From positions 3,100,001-3,164,000 of the forward strand of contig NZ_JBLZUR010000002.1 in assembly GCF_048565625.1 (NCBI RefSeq): a stretch of DNA of 64,000 nucleotides, written 5' to 3'. Below the pieces are notes generated by a model. The model had not been told where the DNA came from. It did not search any database and worked only from the letters and a program-made list of their open reading frames with translations. Source of the DNA: JBLZUR01 sp048565625. Its GTDB lineage: Bacteria; Pseudomonadota; Alphaproteobacteria; Sphingomonadales; Sphingomonadaceae. Below are positions 15,984 through 24,035 of this stretch, one piece after another (the first letter of the stretch is position 1; every line of letters begins with the position of its first letter). A program made the position numbers and the translations under genes.

Positions 15984-18695
15984 CTAGGCGGCAGCCGCAT
16001 CCAGCAACCGCCGCTCCAGCGTCTTCAGCCGCGCCGCGCCGTCGATCTTGTCCCCCGTCAAATCGGTCAGGTAGAACGTGTCCACCGCCCGTTCGCCATA
16101 GGTTGCGATATGCGCGGAATGGATCATCACCTTCGACTGGAAGAGCGCGTGGGCGAGGCTGTTGAGCAGCGCCGGCCGGTCGCGCGCGTTCACCTCGACC
16201 ACGGTGTACCGGTTCGACGCCTTGTTATCGATCAGCGCATTGGGCTCGATATGGAATGCCTCCGCCCGCGTCCGCGCCAAGGGCCGCGCGGCGAGCCGGT
16301 CGGCAAGGCGGGTGCGGTTGGCCAAGGCATCCTCGATCGCTGTCTTCAGCCGTCCGAGCTGCCCCTCTTCCTCGAACGGCCCGCCGAGCGGCGTCTGCAC
16401 CAGGAAGTTGTCGAGCGCCATGCCGTCGCGCGTGGTGTGGATATGCGCGTCGATGACACTGCCGCCAGCGAGATGGATCGCCCCCGCCAGCCGGTAGAAC
16501 AGGCCGGGATGGTCGCCGGCATAGATCGTCACCAGCGTCGCCCCGCGCTCCGCATCGGGCTGTGCCGCGATCGAGAGCGGAGCGGTCCCGGCGCTGTCGA
16601 TCAGCCGGGCATTGGCCTCCAGCACCTCGATCGGCTCGGCCACCCAATAGGCCTCGGGCAAGCGGCGGACGAGCGCGGCAAAACGCTCCTCATCCCAGCC
16701 GAGCCGCTCGCGCACCGCCGCCTGCTTGGCCTCGATCCGCTCGCGCCGCTTGACCGGCTGATGGCCGAGCCGCAACACCTCCTCCGCCGCATGGTAGAGG
16801 TTGGCGAGCAACTGGCGCTTCCAGTCGTTCCACACGCCCGGGCCGACGGCGCGAATATCGACCACGGTCAGCAGCAGCAGGAGGCGCAATCGCTCGGGCG
16901 ACTGCACCGTCTCGGCGAAATCGATGATCGTCTTGGCGTCGGCCAGGTCGCGCTTGAAGGCGGTGGCGGACATCAGCAGGTGATGTCGCACCAGCCAGGC
17001 GACCGTCTCGGTCTCGGCAGCACTCATCCCCAGCCGCGGGCACAAAGCCTCGGCGATCGCCGCACCCAGCACGCTGTGGTCGCCGCCGCGCCCCTTGGCG
17101 ATGTCGTGCAGCAGCACCGCGACATAGATCACCCGCCGCGACACGATCTGCGCCATCAGCTGTGTGCCGAGCGGGTGGTCGCTCTTCAGCTCGCCGCGCT
17201 CGATCCGCGCCAGCAGGCCGATCGCGTGGATCGTGTGCTCGTCCACCGTGTAATGGTGGTACATGTCGAACTGCATCTGCGCGACGACGCGGCCGAAATC
17301 GGGCACGAAGCGGCCGAACACCTCCGCCTCGTTCATCCAGCGCAGCACCTTGGCCGGATCGCGCGGCGAGGTCAGCACGTCCATGAACAGCGCGTTGGCG
17401 ACCGGATCGCGCCGCACCTTCTCCCCGACCAGCTTGGCGTCGCGCTGAGCCTGCCGCATCGCTAGCGGGTGGATCTCCATCCCGTACTGATCGGCCAGCG
17501 CAAACAGGCGGAGCAGCCGCACCGGGTCCTCACGGAAGAAGCCCTCGTCCGGTATCGCGATCCGATCGCGATCCATGACGAAGCCCTCCAGCTTCTTGCG
17601 CCGCATCGGCAGCGGGATGCGCTTGCGGCTGCGCGCGAAGGTCTCGTCCAGATGCGCCAGGAACATGCCAGTGAGATTCCCGACCTGCTTGGCGGTCAGG
17701 AAGTACATCTGCATGAACCGCTCGACGGCGGAGCGCCCCGGCCGGTCGGCATAGCGCATCCGCTCCGCCACCTCGCGCTGCATGTCGAAGGTCAGCCGGT
17801 CCTCGGCGCGCTTCGAAATCAGGTGCATGTGGCAGCGGACGGCCAGCAGGAAGTTCTCCGCCCTCTGGAACTGCCTCAACTCGCCCGGCGTGAGCAGCCC
17901 CGCATCGACCAGCTGCGCGGTCGATCGCACCCGATTCACGAACTTGCCGATCCAGAACAGGGTATGGAGGTCGCGCAGGCCTCCTTTGCCCTCCTTGACG
18001 TTCGGCTCGACCACATAGCGGCTGTCGCCCATCCGCTGATGCCGCCCGTCACGCTCGGCGAGCTTCTCGGCGACGAAGGCGCGGGCGGCGCCGTTCACCA
18101 CCTCCTTGTCGAACCGGTCCGCCGCCTCGTTGTAGAGGTGCTCGTCGCCCCAGACGTAACGCCCTTCGAGGAGCGCGGTGCGGATGGTGAGGTCGCCCTT
18201 CGCCATCCGGATCATTTCGTTGAGCGATCGGCTGGAATGACCGACCTTGAGGCCGAGGTCCCAGAGCATGTGGAGCATCGATTCGATGACCTGTTCGGTC
18301 CACGCCACCGGCTTGCCCGGCGAGATGAAGGCGATGTCCACGTCCGAAAACGGTGCCATCTCGCCGCGCCCATATCCGCCGACCGCGATCAGGACGAGGC
18401 GCTGCGCTGTCGTCGGATTGGGCGCTGGGTAGAGCCGCTCGACGGTGAAGTCGAAGATGACGCGCAGTAGCTGGTCGGTCAGGAAGCTGTAGGACGCCGC
18501 CAGCTCGCGCCCGCGCGTCGGGTTCTCCATCGCCCGCCGTGCGATCTCGTCCCGCCCGTCCTTCAGCGCACCCTTCAGGATCGTCGTCGCCGCGCGGCGC
18601 AGCGGTGCCGGATCGCTCCCCTCCAACGAGGCAAGCGCATCCGCCACCTGCCGCCGGTCGAAGATCCCACGTTGATTGTGAATGCCCTCGCTCAC
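15984..18695 (-). CDS. glnD: Bifunctional [protein-PII] uridylyltransferase / uridylyl-removing enzyme
   Basis: A 903-residue nitrogen sensor that uridylylates PII when glutamine is low and deuridylylates it when high. Domains in order: nucleotidyltransferase ('LIAVGGYGRGEMAPFSDVDI', about residues 106-125), helical linker, HD hydrolase ('VDEHTIHAIGLL' and 'LLHDIAKGRGGDHS', about residues 480-540) and two C-terminal ACT domains ('LVTIYAGDHPGLFYRLAGAI' and 'VEVNARDRPALLNSLAHAL'). Length and order match GlnD. No PII or glutamine synthetase gene is in the window. Confidence 0.97.
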   Translation of the reverse strand: MSEGIHNQRGIFDRRQVADALASLEGSDPAPLRRAATTILKGALKDGRDEIARRAMENPTRGRELAASYSFLTDQLLRVIFDFTVERLYPAPNPTTAQRLVLIAVGGYGRGEMAPFSDVDIAFISPGKPVAWTEQVIESMLHMLWDLGLKVGHSSRSLNEMIRMAKGDLTIRTALLEGRYVWGDEHLYNEAADRFDKEVVNGAARAFVAEKLAERDGRHQRMGDSRYVVEPNVKEGKGGLRDLHTLFWIGKFVNRVRSTAQLVDAGLLTPGELRQFQRAENFLLAVRCHMHLISKRAEDRLTFDMQREVAERMRYADRPGRSAVERFMQMYFLTAKQVGNLTGMFLAHLDETFARSRKRIPLPMRRKKLEGFVMDRDRIAIPDEGFFREDPVRLLRLFALADQYGMEIHPLAMRQAQRDAKLVGEKVRRDPVANALFMDVLTSPRDPAKVLRWMNEAEVFGRFVPDFGRVVAQMQFDMYHHYTVDEHTIHAIGLLARIERGELKSDHPLGTQLMAQIVSRRVIYVAVLLHDIAKGRGGDHSVLGAAIAEALCPRLGMSAAETETVAWLVRHHLLMSATAFKRDLADAKTIIDFAETVQSPERLRLLLLLTVVDIRAVGPGVWNDWKRQLLANLYHAAEEVLRLGHQPVKRRERIEAKQAAVRERLGWDEERFAALVRRLPEAYWVAEPIEVLEANARLIDSAGTAPLSIAAQPDAERGATLVTIYAGDHPGLFYRLAGAIHLAGGSVIDAHIHTTRDGMALDNFLVQTPLGGPFEEEGQLGRLKTAIEDALANRTRLADRLAARPLARTRAEAFHIEPNALIDNKASNRYTVVEVNARDRPALLNSLAHALFQSKVMIHSAHIATYGERAVDTFYLTDLTGDKIDGAARLKTLERRLLDAAAA

Positions 18696-18763
18696 AAGAG
18701 GGAGATAGGCGCTCTAATCCGCTGAGTCACCCGTACCCAAGCGCGCCCACGCCCACGCCCACG

Positions 18764-18838
18764 CCGTTCGCGCTGAGCCTGTCGAAGCGCCAGCACGCCA
18801 GCCTTCCCGGGCACTTCGACAAGCTCAGTGCGAACGGG
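18764..18838. repeat. Dispersed palindrome, family A
   Basis: The left arm CCGTTCGCGCTGAGCCTGTC (from 18764) and a right arm ending in AGTGCGAACGG (to 18837) form the repeat. It sits in the 210-base gap between glnD and mutS and is preceded by three copies of CCCACG (18746-18763). A degraded half-copy (GAGCCTGTGGAAGGGC) follows near 18873. No gene is seen in this gap. Confidence 0.83.
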
Positions 18839-18905
18839 CCGGCAAGAGTGCATCTTCCCCGGCCCTCCGCCGTGAGCCTGTGGAAGGGCTAGCGCGACAG
18901 CAGGC

Positions 18906-21503
18906 CTACTCCCCCGCCATCGCCTTAAGCCGGTACACCGCCTCCAGCGCCTCGCGCGGGGACAGTGCATCCGCGTCGATCGCCGCCAGCGCCTCGCGCA
19001 ACCGATCCGGCTTCACCTCCTCGGCCGCAGCGGCGGCGGCGAACAGGGGCAGGTCGTCCAGCCCCGCCGCCAGCCCGCCGGTCTTGGCGCGGCCCGCCTC
19101 CAGTTTCGCTAGCACCGCCTTCGCCCGCGCCACCACTGGCGGCGACAGTCCCGCCAGCCGCGCCACCGCCAGCCCGTAGCTGCGATCCGCTGGCCCCTCG
19201 CCGAGTTCGTGGAGGAGGACGAGGTCGCCCTTCCACTCCCGCGCGCGGACATGGTGGAGCGAAAGCGCGTCCAGCCGCTCCGCCAGCCGCGTCAGCTCGT
19301 GGTAGTGCGTCGCGAACAGGCAGCGGCACCGGTTGATGTCGTGCACCGCCTCGACCACTGCCCAGGCGATCGCGAGGCCGTCATAGGTAGATGTGCCGCG
19401 CCCCACCTCGTCGAGGATGACGAAGCTGCGGTCGGTCGCCTGCGCCAGGATCGCGGCGGTCTCGACCATCTCGACCATAAAGGTCGATCGCCCGCGAGCC
19501 AGATTGTCCGAAGCGCCGACCCGGCTGAACAGCCGGTCGACCAGCCCCAATGTCGCCCGCTCCGCCGGCACATAGCAGCCCGCCTGCGCCAGCACCGCGA
19601 TCAGCGCGTTCTGCCGGAGGAAGGTGGATTTGCCGCCCATGTTCGGCCCGGTCACCAGCCACAGCCGGTTGTCGGCCGACAGCGCACAGTCGTTCGCCAC
19701 GAACCGCTCGCCCAATTTCGCCAGCGCCGCCTCCACGACCGGGTGCCGCCCGCCGGTAATCTCCAGGCAGTTGCGATCGACCAATTGCGGGCGCGACCAG
19801 CCGCCCTCGATCGCCCGCTCGGCCAGCCCGCTCGCTACGTCCAGCCGTGCGAGCGCATCCGCCGTCGCCGCGATCGGCCCGGTTCGCGCCAGCACGGCGG
19901 CGGTCAGCTCCTCAAGATGCGCCGCCTCGGCCGCCAGAGCATGAGCACCCGCCTGCCCCACCCGGATCGCCGCCTCATGCAGGTCCGGCGCGTTGAACCG
20001 CACCGCGCCAGCCAAGGTCTGGCGATGGGTGAACCCCGAATCCGCCGCCATCAGCCCGTCGGCATGACGCGCCGGAACCTCGATATGGTAGCCGAGCACC
20101 GCATTATGCCGCACCTTCAGCGCGGAAATCCCGGTCCGCGCCCGGTAATCCGCCTCCAGCGCCGCGATCGCCCGCCGCCCGTCGCTCCCGGTCGCACGCA
20201 GGGCGTCGAGAGCCGCGTCATAGCCCTCCGCGATATATCCACCCTGCGCTGTCTCGATCGGCGGCATTGGCACCAGCGCGCGGGAAAGCAGGTCCACCGT
20301 CTCGCCATGCCCGCGCAGATCGGGGAGCAGCCGCGCCAGCAGCGCGCCACCCGCCTCCACCCGCGTCAGCCGGTCATGGATCGTCCGTGCCTGTGCAAGG
20401 CCGTCGCGCAACTGCCCAAGGTCGCGCGGGCTTCCCCGCCCCGCCACCAGCCGCCCGATCGCGCGCCCGATGTCCGGAATCGCCTTCAACGCCGCCCGCA
20501 GCGCATCCCGCGCGCCACCATCCGCCACGAACGTCGTGACGAGATCGAGCCGCTCCTCGATCGCCCCGACCTCACCCAGCGGTGCCGCGATATCGCCCGC
20601 CAGCATCCGCGCGCCGGCACCCGTCACCGTGCGGTCCACCGCGTCGAGCAGGCTGCCCTTGCGCCCGCCGCCCTGCGCCTGCGTCAGCTCAAGGCTCTCG
20701 CGCGTCGCCGCGTCGATCCGCATATGCCCTTCGGCCGCCCGCGCGACCGGCGGCTGCAGGAACGGCAGCGCCGCCTTGGCGGTATGCTCCAGATAGGCGA
20801 GCAGGCCGCCCGCCGCCGCCAGGCTCGCGCGGTCGAACTGGCCGAAGCCGTCCAGCGTCGCGACCCCGAACCGCTCCTTCAGCCGCGCCTCGCCACGCCC
20901 CGAGTCAAAGCTCGCCCTCCCCCGCACGATCGCATCCGCCGGCGGCTCGACGAACCCCTCCGACACGATCACCTCTGACGCCCCCAGCCGCGCCAGTTCC
21001 GCGTCCAAATTGGCGGCGGCGACGCTCGCCAGCTCGAACCGCCCCGTCGAAATATCCGCCGCCGCGACCCCCACCAATCCACCCGCCTCGGCGAGTGCCA
21101 CCAGCCAGTTGGACGCCCGCGAATCGAGCAGCGTATCCTCGGTCAGCGTCCCCGGCGTCACGATCCGCACGATCGCGCGCGCGACCAGCGCCTTCGATCC
21201 CCGCGCCTTTGCCTCCGCCGGCGTCTCGATCTGCTCGGCGATGGCGACCCGGTGCCCCGCCCGGATCAGCCGCGCCAGATACCCCTCGGCGGCATGAACC
21301 GGCACCCCGCACATCGGAACGGCATTACCGCCATGCTCGCCCCGCGCAGTCAGCGCGATGTCCAGCGTCGCCGCCGCCGCCTTCGCATCCTCGAAGAACA
21401 ATTCGAAGAAGTCGCCCATCCGGTAGAACAGCAGGCAGTCCTCGGCCTCGGCCTTGAGCGCCAGGTACTGCGCCATCATCGGGGTAGGGGCGGCGTCGGC
21501 CAT
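18906..21503 (-). CDS. mutS: DNA mismatch repair protein MutS
   Basis: An 865-residue ATPase that recognises mismatches. The mismatch-binding Phe-x-Glu is in 'FYRMGDFFELFFEDA' near residue 36. The Walker A 'VTGPNMGGKSTFLRQN' (about residue 615), Walker B 'FVILDEVGRGTSTYDG' and the signature 'FATHYHELTRLAER' are intact. Full length, with no frameshift. It stands alone between repeat-filled gaps; mutL is not in the window. Confidence 0.97.
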   Translation of the reverse strand: MADAAPTPMMAQYLALKAEAEDCLLFYRMGDFFELFFEDAKAAAATLDIALTARGEHGGNAVPMCGVPVHAAEGYLARLIRAGHRVAIAEQIETPAEAKARGSKALVARAIVRIVTPGTLTEDTLLDSRASNWLVALAEAGGLVGVAAADISTGRFELASVAAANLDAELARLGASEVIVSEGFVEPPADAIVRGRASFDSGRGEARLKERFGVATLDGFGQFDRASLAAAGGLLAYLEHTAKAALPFLQPPVARAAEGHMRIDAATRESLELTQAQGGGRKGSLLDAVDRTVTGAGARMLAGDIAAPLGEVGAIEERLDLVTTFVADGGARDALRAALKAIPDIGRAIGRLVAGRGSPRDLGQLRDGLAQARTIHDRLTRVEAGGALLARLLPDLRGHGETVDLLSRALVPMPPIETAQGGYIAEGYDAALDALRATGSDGRRAIAALEADYRARTGISALKVRHNAVLGYHIEVPARHADGLMAADSGFTHRQTLAGAVRFNAPDLHEAAIRVGQAGAHALAAEAAHLEELTAAVLARTGPIAATADALARLDVASGLAERAIEGGWSRPQLVDRNCLEITGGRHPVVEAALAKLGERFVANDCALSADNRLWLVTGPNMGGKSTFLRQNALIAVLAQAGCYVPAERATLGLVDRLFSRVGASDNLARGRSTFMVEMVETAAILAQATDRSFVILDEVGRGTSTYDGLAIAWAVVEAVHDINRCRCLFATHYHELTRLAERLDALSLHHVRAREWKGDLVLLHELGEGPADRSYGLAVARLAGLSPPVVARAKAVLAKLEAGRAKTGGLAAGLDDLPLFAAAAAAEEVKPDRLREALAAIDADALSPREALEAVYRLKAMAGE

Positions 21504-21586
21504 CAGCGCGCTCTAGCGCGAACGGGAAGGAGAGTGCCAGATTCGGACGAAGGCAATTGTCGGCGGGGGGCGGTCGCTCCGGCGCA

Positions 21587-21726
21587 CCTCATCCTCCCCC
21601 GCCAGGGGGAGGTGGCGCTGACAAGCGACGGAGGGGAGGGCAGCGGCGCACTCCGAATGGAGAGGAAGCCGCCGCCCTCCCCCTCCGTCAGGCAAGCCTG
21701 ACACCTCCCCCTGGCGGGGGAGGATG
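21587..21726. repeat. Long composite palindrome, family C (CCTCCCCCGCCAGGGGGAGG)
   Basis: A structure of about 140 bases. The outer arms at about 21587-21640 and 21672-21726 are near reverse complements, and each contains its own small hairpin (CCCCC-GCCA-GGGGG and TCAGGC-AA-GCCTGA). A second copy lies at 40114-40243. It fills most of the mutS to bamE gap (21504-21731), which has no gene. Confidence 0.83.
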
Positions 21727-21731
21727 GGTCC

Positions 21732-22217
21732 TTACTGCGGGTTGTCCGCGGTCCCCACGCCCTCGCCGGCGCTGCTGCCGACCGTGCCGATATTGCCGAA
21801 CAGCTCGCCCAGGAAGCTGCGATGGCGGCCGAGCGTGGGGGTCTTGCCGCCCTTGGGGCTGATCGATACGACCTGCTCCATCCCCATCTTGTTCACCGTG
21901 GCGACATTGCCCGCCTTGTCGAACTTCACCGCCAGCACAGTCTGGCCGACCGCCTTGGGGTTGGAGAAGGCCAGCTGCCGCGTCTCGCGGGCGATATAGT
22001 ACCAGGTCTCGTCGCCATATTCGCTGGCGAAGGTCGGGCGGCCCAGTGTGCCGGCCACCGACTGCCGGTTGTCGACACCCGGCTGGACCGAGGAGATCAG
22101 CGCCGAATCGACCACATAGCCCTTGTGATCGCGGATCCGCGCGCAGCCGGACAGGCCGGTCACCGCGATGGCGGCGATCAGCGTGCCGCCGATCCAGGGC
22201 TTCAGCGATGCCGGCAT
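21732..22217 (-). CDS. bamE: Outer membrane assembly lipoprotein BamE
   Basis: About 161 residues. The signal ends in lipobox 'TGLSGC', giving an outer-membrane lipoprotein. The SmpA/OmlA fold follows: 'SSVQPGVDNRQSVAGTLGRP' (the helix-helix motif) and 'ETWYYIARETRQLAFSNPKA'. BamE supports the BAM complex that inserts beta-barrel proteins. The C-terminal tail is rich in Gly/Ser and low complexity. The ATG at 22217 gives MPASLKPW with a normal signal; a longer frame upstream adds an implausible leader. Divergent from the bc1 chaperone gene, as is usual in alphaproteobacteria. Confidence 0.9.
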   Translation of the reverse strand: MPASLKPWIGGTLIAAIAVTGLSGCARIRDHKGYVVDSALISSVQPGVDNRQSVAGTLGRPTFASEYGDETWYYIARETRQLAFSNPKAVGQTVLAVKFDKAGNVATVNKMGMEQVVSISPKGGKTPTLGRHRSFLGELFGNIGTVGSSAGEGVGTADNPQ

Positions 22218-22355
22218 GCACGTCACTCCACGGGCGGGCGCGAACGCCAGGCCCTTCAAAAACCAAGGCAGCGGGGCTAACTCCGCTTGGCAACCTCATT
22301 ATCCGCCGCTTGGGGCCAGGCGCAAGCGGCGCATGCGCGACAGGAATCCCGTCCT

Positions 22356-22874
22356 TTGTCCTTCCTCGCCCGACTGTTCGGCAGACGCGACGGCCGCGCG
22401 GCTTATCGTCCGCTCTATGCCGCCGTGGTCGCCCGCGCCCGCGATCCGTTCTGGTATCGCCACGGCCGCGTGCCGGACAGCATCGATGGTCGCTTCGACA
22501 TGGTCGCCGCGATCCTCGCTCTCGTCCTCCTCCGCATCGAGGCCGAGGGGGAGGGCGCACGCGAAGCCGGCCCGCGCCTCACCGAGGTGTTCGTCGAGGA
22601 TATGGATGGGCAGATCCGCCAGTTCGGCTTCGGCGACATCGTCGTCGGCAAGCATATCGGCGGCATCATGGGCGCGCTCGGCGGCCGCCTTACCGCCTAC
22701 CGCGCCGCGCTGAAGGGCGATCGCCCGATGACCGAGGCGGTGTCGCGCAACATCTACCGCGATTCGCCGCCGGAGGAGGAGACGGTGCGTCTGGTGGCCG
22801 ATCGCCTCATTGCCTTCGCCACAGCCTTGGGCGCGACGCCCTTCTCCGCCGTAATGGCGGGCGACCTGCCATGA
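22356..22874 (+). CDS. Ubiquinol-cytochrome c chaperone (CBP3-like)
   Basis: About 172 residues with the CBP3/UQCC1 pattern: 'YRPLYAAVVARARDPFWYRH', 'DGRFDMVAAILALVLLRIEA', 'LTEVFVEDMDGQIRQFGFGD' and 'VGKHIGGIMGALGGRLTAYR'. Relatives help assemble cytochrome b of the bc1 complex. The TTG at 22356 (LSFLARLFGRR) gives the normal family start; in-frame ATG 22287 adds an unrelated leader. The stop overlaps the next gene by four bases (ATGA). Confidence 0.87.
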   Translation: MSFLARLFGRRDGRAAYRPLYAAVVARARDPFWYRHGRVPDSIDGRFDMVAAILALVLLRIEAEGEGAREAGPRLTEVFVEDMDGQIRQFGFGDIVVGKHIGGIMGALGGRLTAYRAALKGDRPMTEAVSRNIYRDSPPEEETVRLVADRLIAFATALGATPFSAVMAGDLP

Positions 22875-23392
22875 CCCCCGAATTCTCCCGCCCGGTGCGG
22901 ATCGACACCATCGGCGACGCACCCCGCCACCTCGCGATCGAAGCTGACGAGAGCGAGCGCCGCCGCCTCGCCGGCCGCTTCCGCCTGGTCTCGCTAGACG
23001 TCCTCAGCGCCGAGGCGGACGTCTCCCGCGACGCGATCGGCATCCTCGCCATCGGCCGCATCCGCGCCTCGGTCGTGCAAAGCTGCGTCGCCAGCGGCGA
23101 GCCGGTGCCGGCCAGGATCGACGCCCCCTTCCGCCTCCGCTTCGTGGCGGACGCGGTCGAGGGCGACGAGGTCGAGCTGAGCGAGGACGATTGCGACACC
23201 GTCTTCTACGAAGGCGGCGAGGTGGATCTCGGCGAGGCCGCTGCCGAGACCCTCTCGCTTGAACTTGATCCCTTCCCCCGCGCGCCGAATGCCGAGGCGG
23301 TCCTCCGCGAAGCCGGCGTGGTCAGCGAGGATGAGGCCACCGGCGGCGCCTTCGACGCGCTCAAGGCGCTGAAGGACAAGCTCGGCAAGTAG
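22871..23392 (+). CDS. YceD/DUF177 family protein
   Basis: A 173-residue protein of the YceD family: 'VVQSCVASGEPVPARIDAPF' with its conserved Cys, then the acidic 'EVDLGEAAAETLSLELDPFP' block. The family lies beside rpmF in many bacteria and is linked to rRNA metabolism; here it instead follows the bc1 chaperone with an ATGA overlap, the usual sphingomonad order. Cytosolic. Confidence 0.88.
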   Translation: MTPEFSRPVRIDTIGDAPRHLAIEADESERRRLAGRFRLVSLDVLSAEADVSRDAIGILAIGRIRASVVQSCVASGEPVPARIDAPFRLRFVADAVEGDEVELSEDDCDTVFYEGGEVDLGEAAAETLSLELDPFPRAPNAEAVLREAGVVSEDEATGGAFDALKALKDKLGK

Positions 23393-23394
23393 CC

Positions 23395-23471
23395 GTCATG
23401 CCAGCGAAGGCTGGCATGACTTGCTATAGGGCACCCCCGCTAGACGCGATCCCAGCCTGCGCTGGGATGAC
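23395..23471. repeat. Dispersed palindrome, family B
   Basis: The hairpin ATGCCAGC-GAAG-GCTGGCAT within 23395-23420 and the hairpin ATCCCAGC-CTGC-GCTGGGAT within 23448-23471 are separated by about 27 bases. It sits between the convergent yceD-like and ssb genes, 3 bases after one stop and 10 before the other, so a bidirectional terminator role is plausible. Confidence 0.85.
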
Positions 23472-23481
23472 CCCTCCGGGG

Positions 23482-24021
23482 TCAGAACGGAACGTCGTCG
23501 TCCAGGTCGCTGTCGAACACCGGCCGCTGCTGCTGCCCGCCGCCACCGCCACGCGATCCGCCACCACCGCCGCCATAGCCGCCGCCCCCGCCAGAGGGCG
23601 CACCGCCACCGAAGCCGTAATCGTCACCGCCACCGGAATAGCCGCCGCCACCCCCGCCGCCGCCTTCACCGCGCCCGCCGAGCAGGGTCAGCGTGCCGTT
23701 GAAGTTCTGGATCACGATTTCCGTGGTGTAGCGGTCCTGGCCCTGCTGGTCCTGCCACTTCCGCGTCTGCAGCTGGCCCTCGATATAGACTTGGCTGCCC
23801 TTGCGCAGATACTGCTCGGCCACGCGGCCGATATTCTCGTTGAAGATCGCGACCGAATGCCATTCGGTCTTCTCCTTGCGCTCGCCGGTGCCGCGATCCT
23901 TCCAGGTCTCGGTCGTGGCGATGCGCAGGTTCACCACCTTGCCGCCGTTCGAGAAGCTGCGCGACTCGGGATCGCGCCCGAGATTTCCGACGAGGATGAC
24001 TTTGTTGACGCTGCCGGCCAC
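23482..24021 (-). CDS. ssb: Single-stranded DNA-binding protein
   Basis: A 179-residue protein. The OB-fold is residues 1-110 ('NKVILVGNLGRDPESRSF', 'TEWHSVAIFNENIGRVAEQY', 'YIEGQLQTRKWQDQQGQDRY'), followed by an unusually Gly-rich linker and the acidic tip 'SDLDDDVPF' that recruits repair partners. The GTG at 24021 matches the family N-terminus (VAGSVNKV). It starts 14 bases after the feoB stop, so it appears to be read in the same direction as the iron transporter genes. Confidence 0.95.
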   Translation of the reverse strand: MAGSVNKVILVGNLGRDPESRSFSNGGKVVNLRIATTETWKDRGTGERKEKTEWHSVAIFNENIGRVAEQYLRKGSQVYIEGQLQTRKWQDQQGQDRYTTEIVIQNFNGTLTLLGGRGEGGGGGGGGYSGGGDDYGFGGGAPSGGGGGYGGGGGGSRGGGGGQQQRPVFDSDLDDDVPF

Positions 24022-24035
24022 GGGCGCGTTCTCCC

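Noticed and set aside
18746..18763. Tandem CCCACG repeats as a possible CRISPR or VNTR
   Set aside because: Only three 6-base units, with no spacers; a trivial microsatellite next to a family A palindrome.
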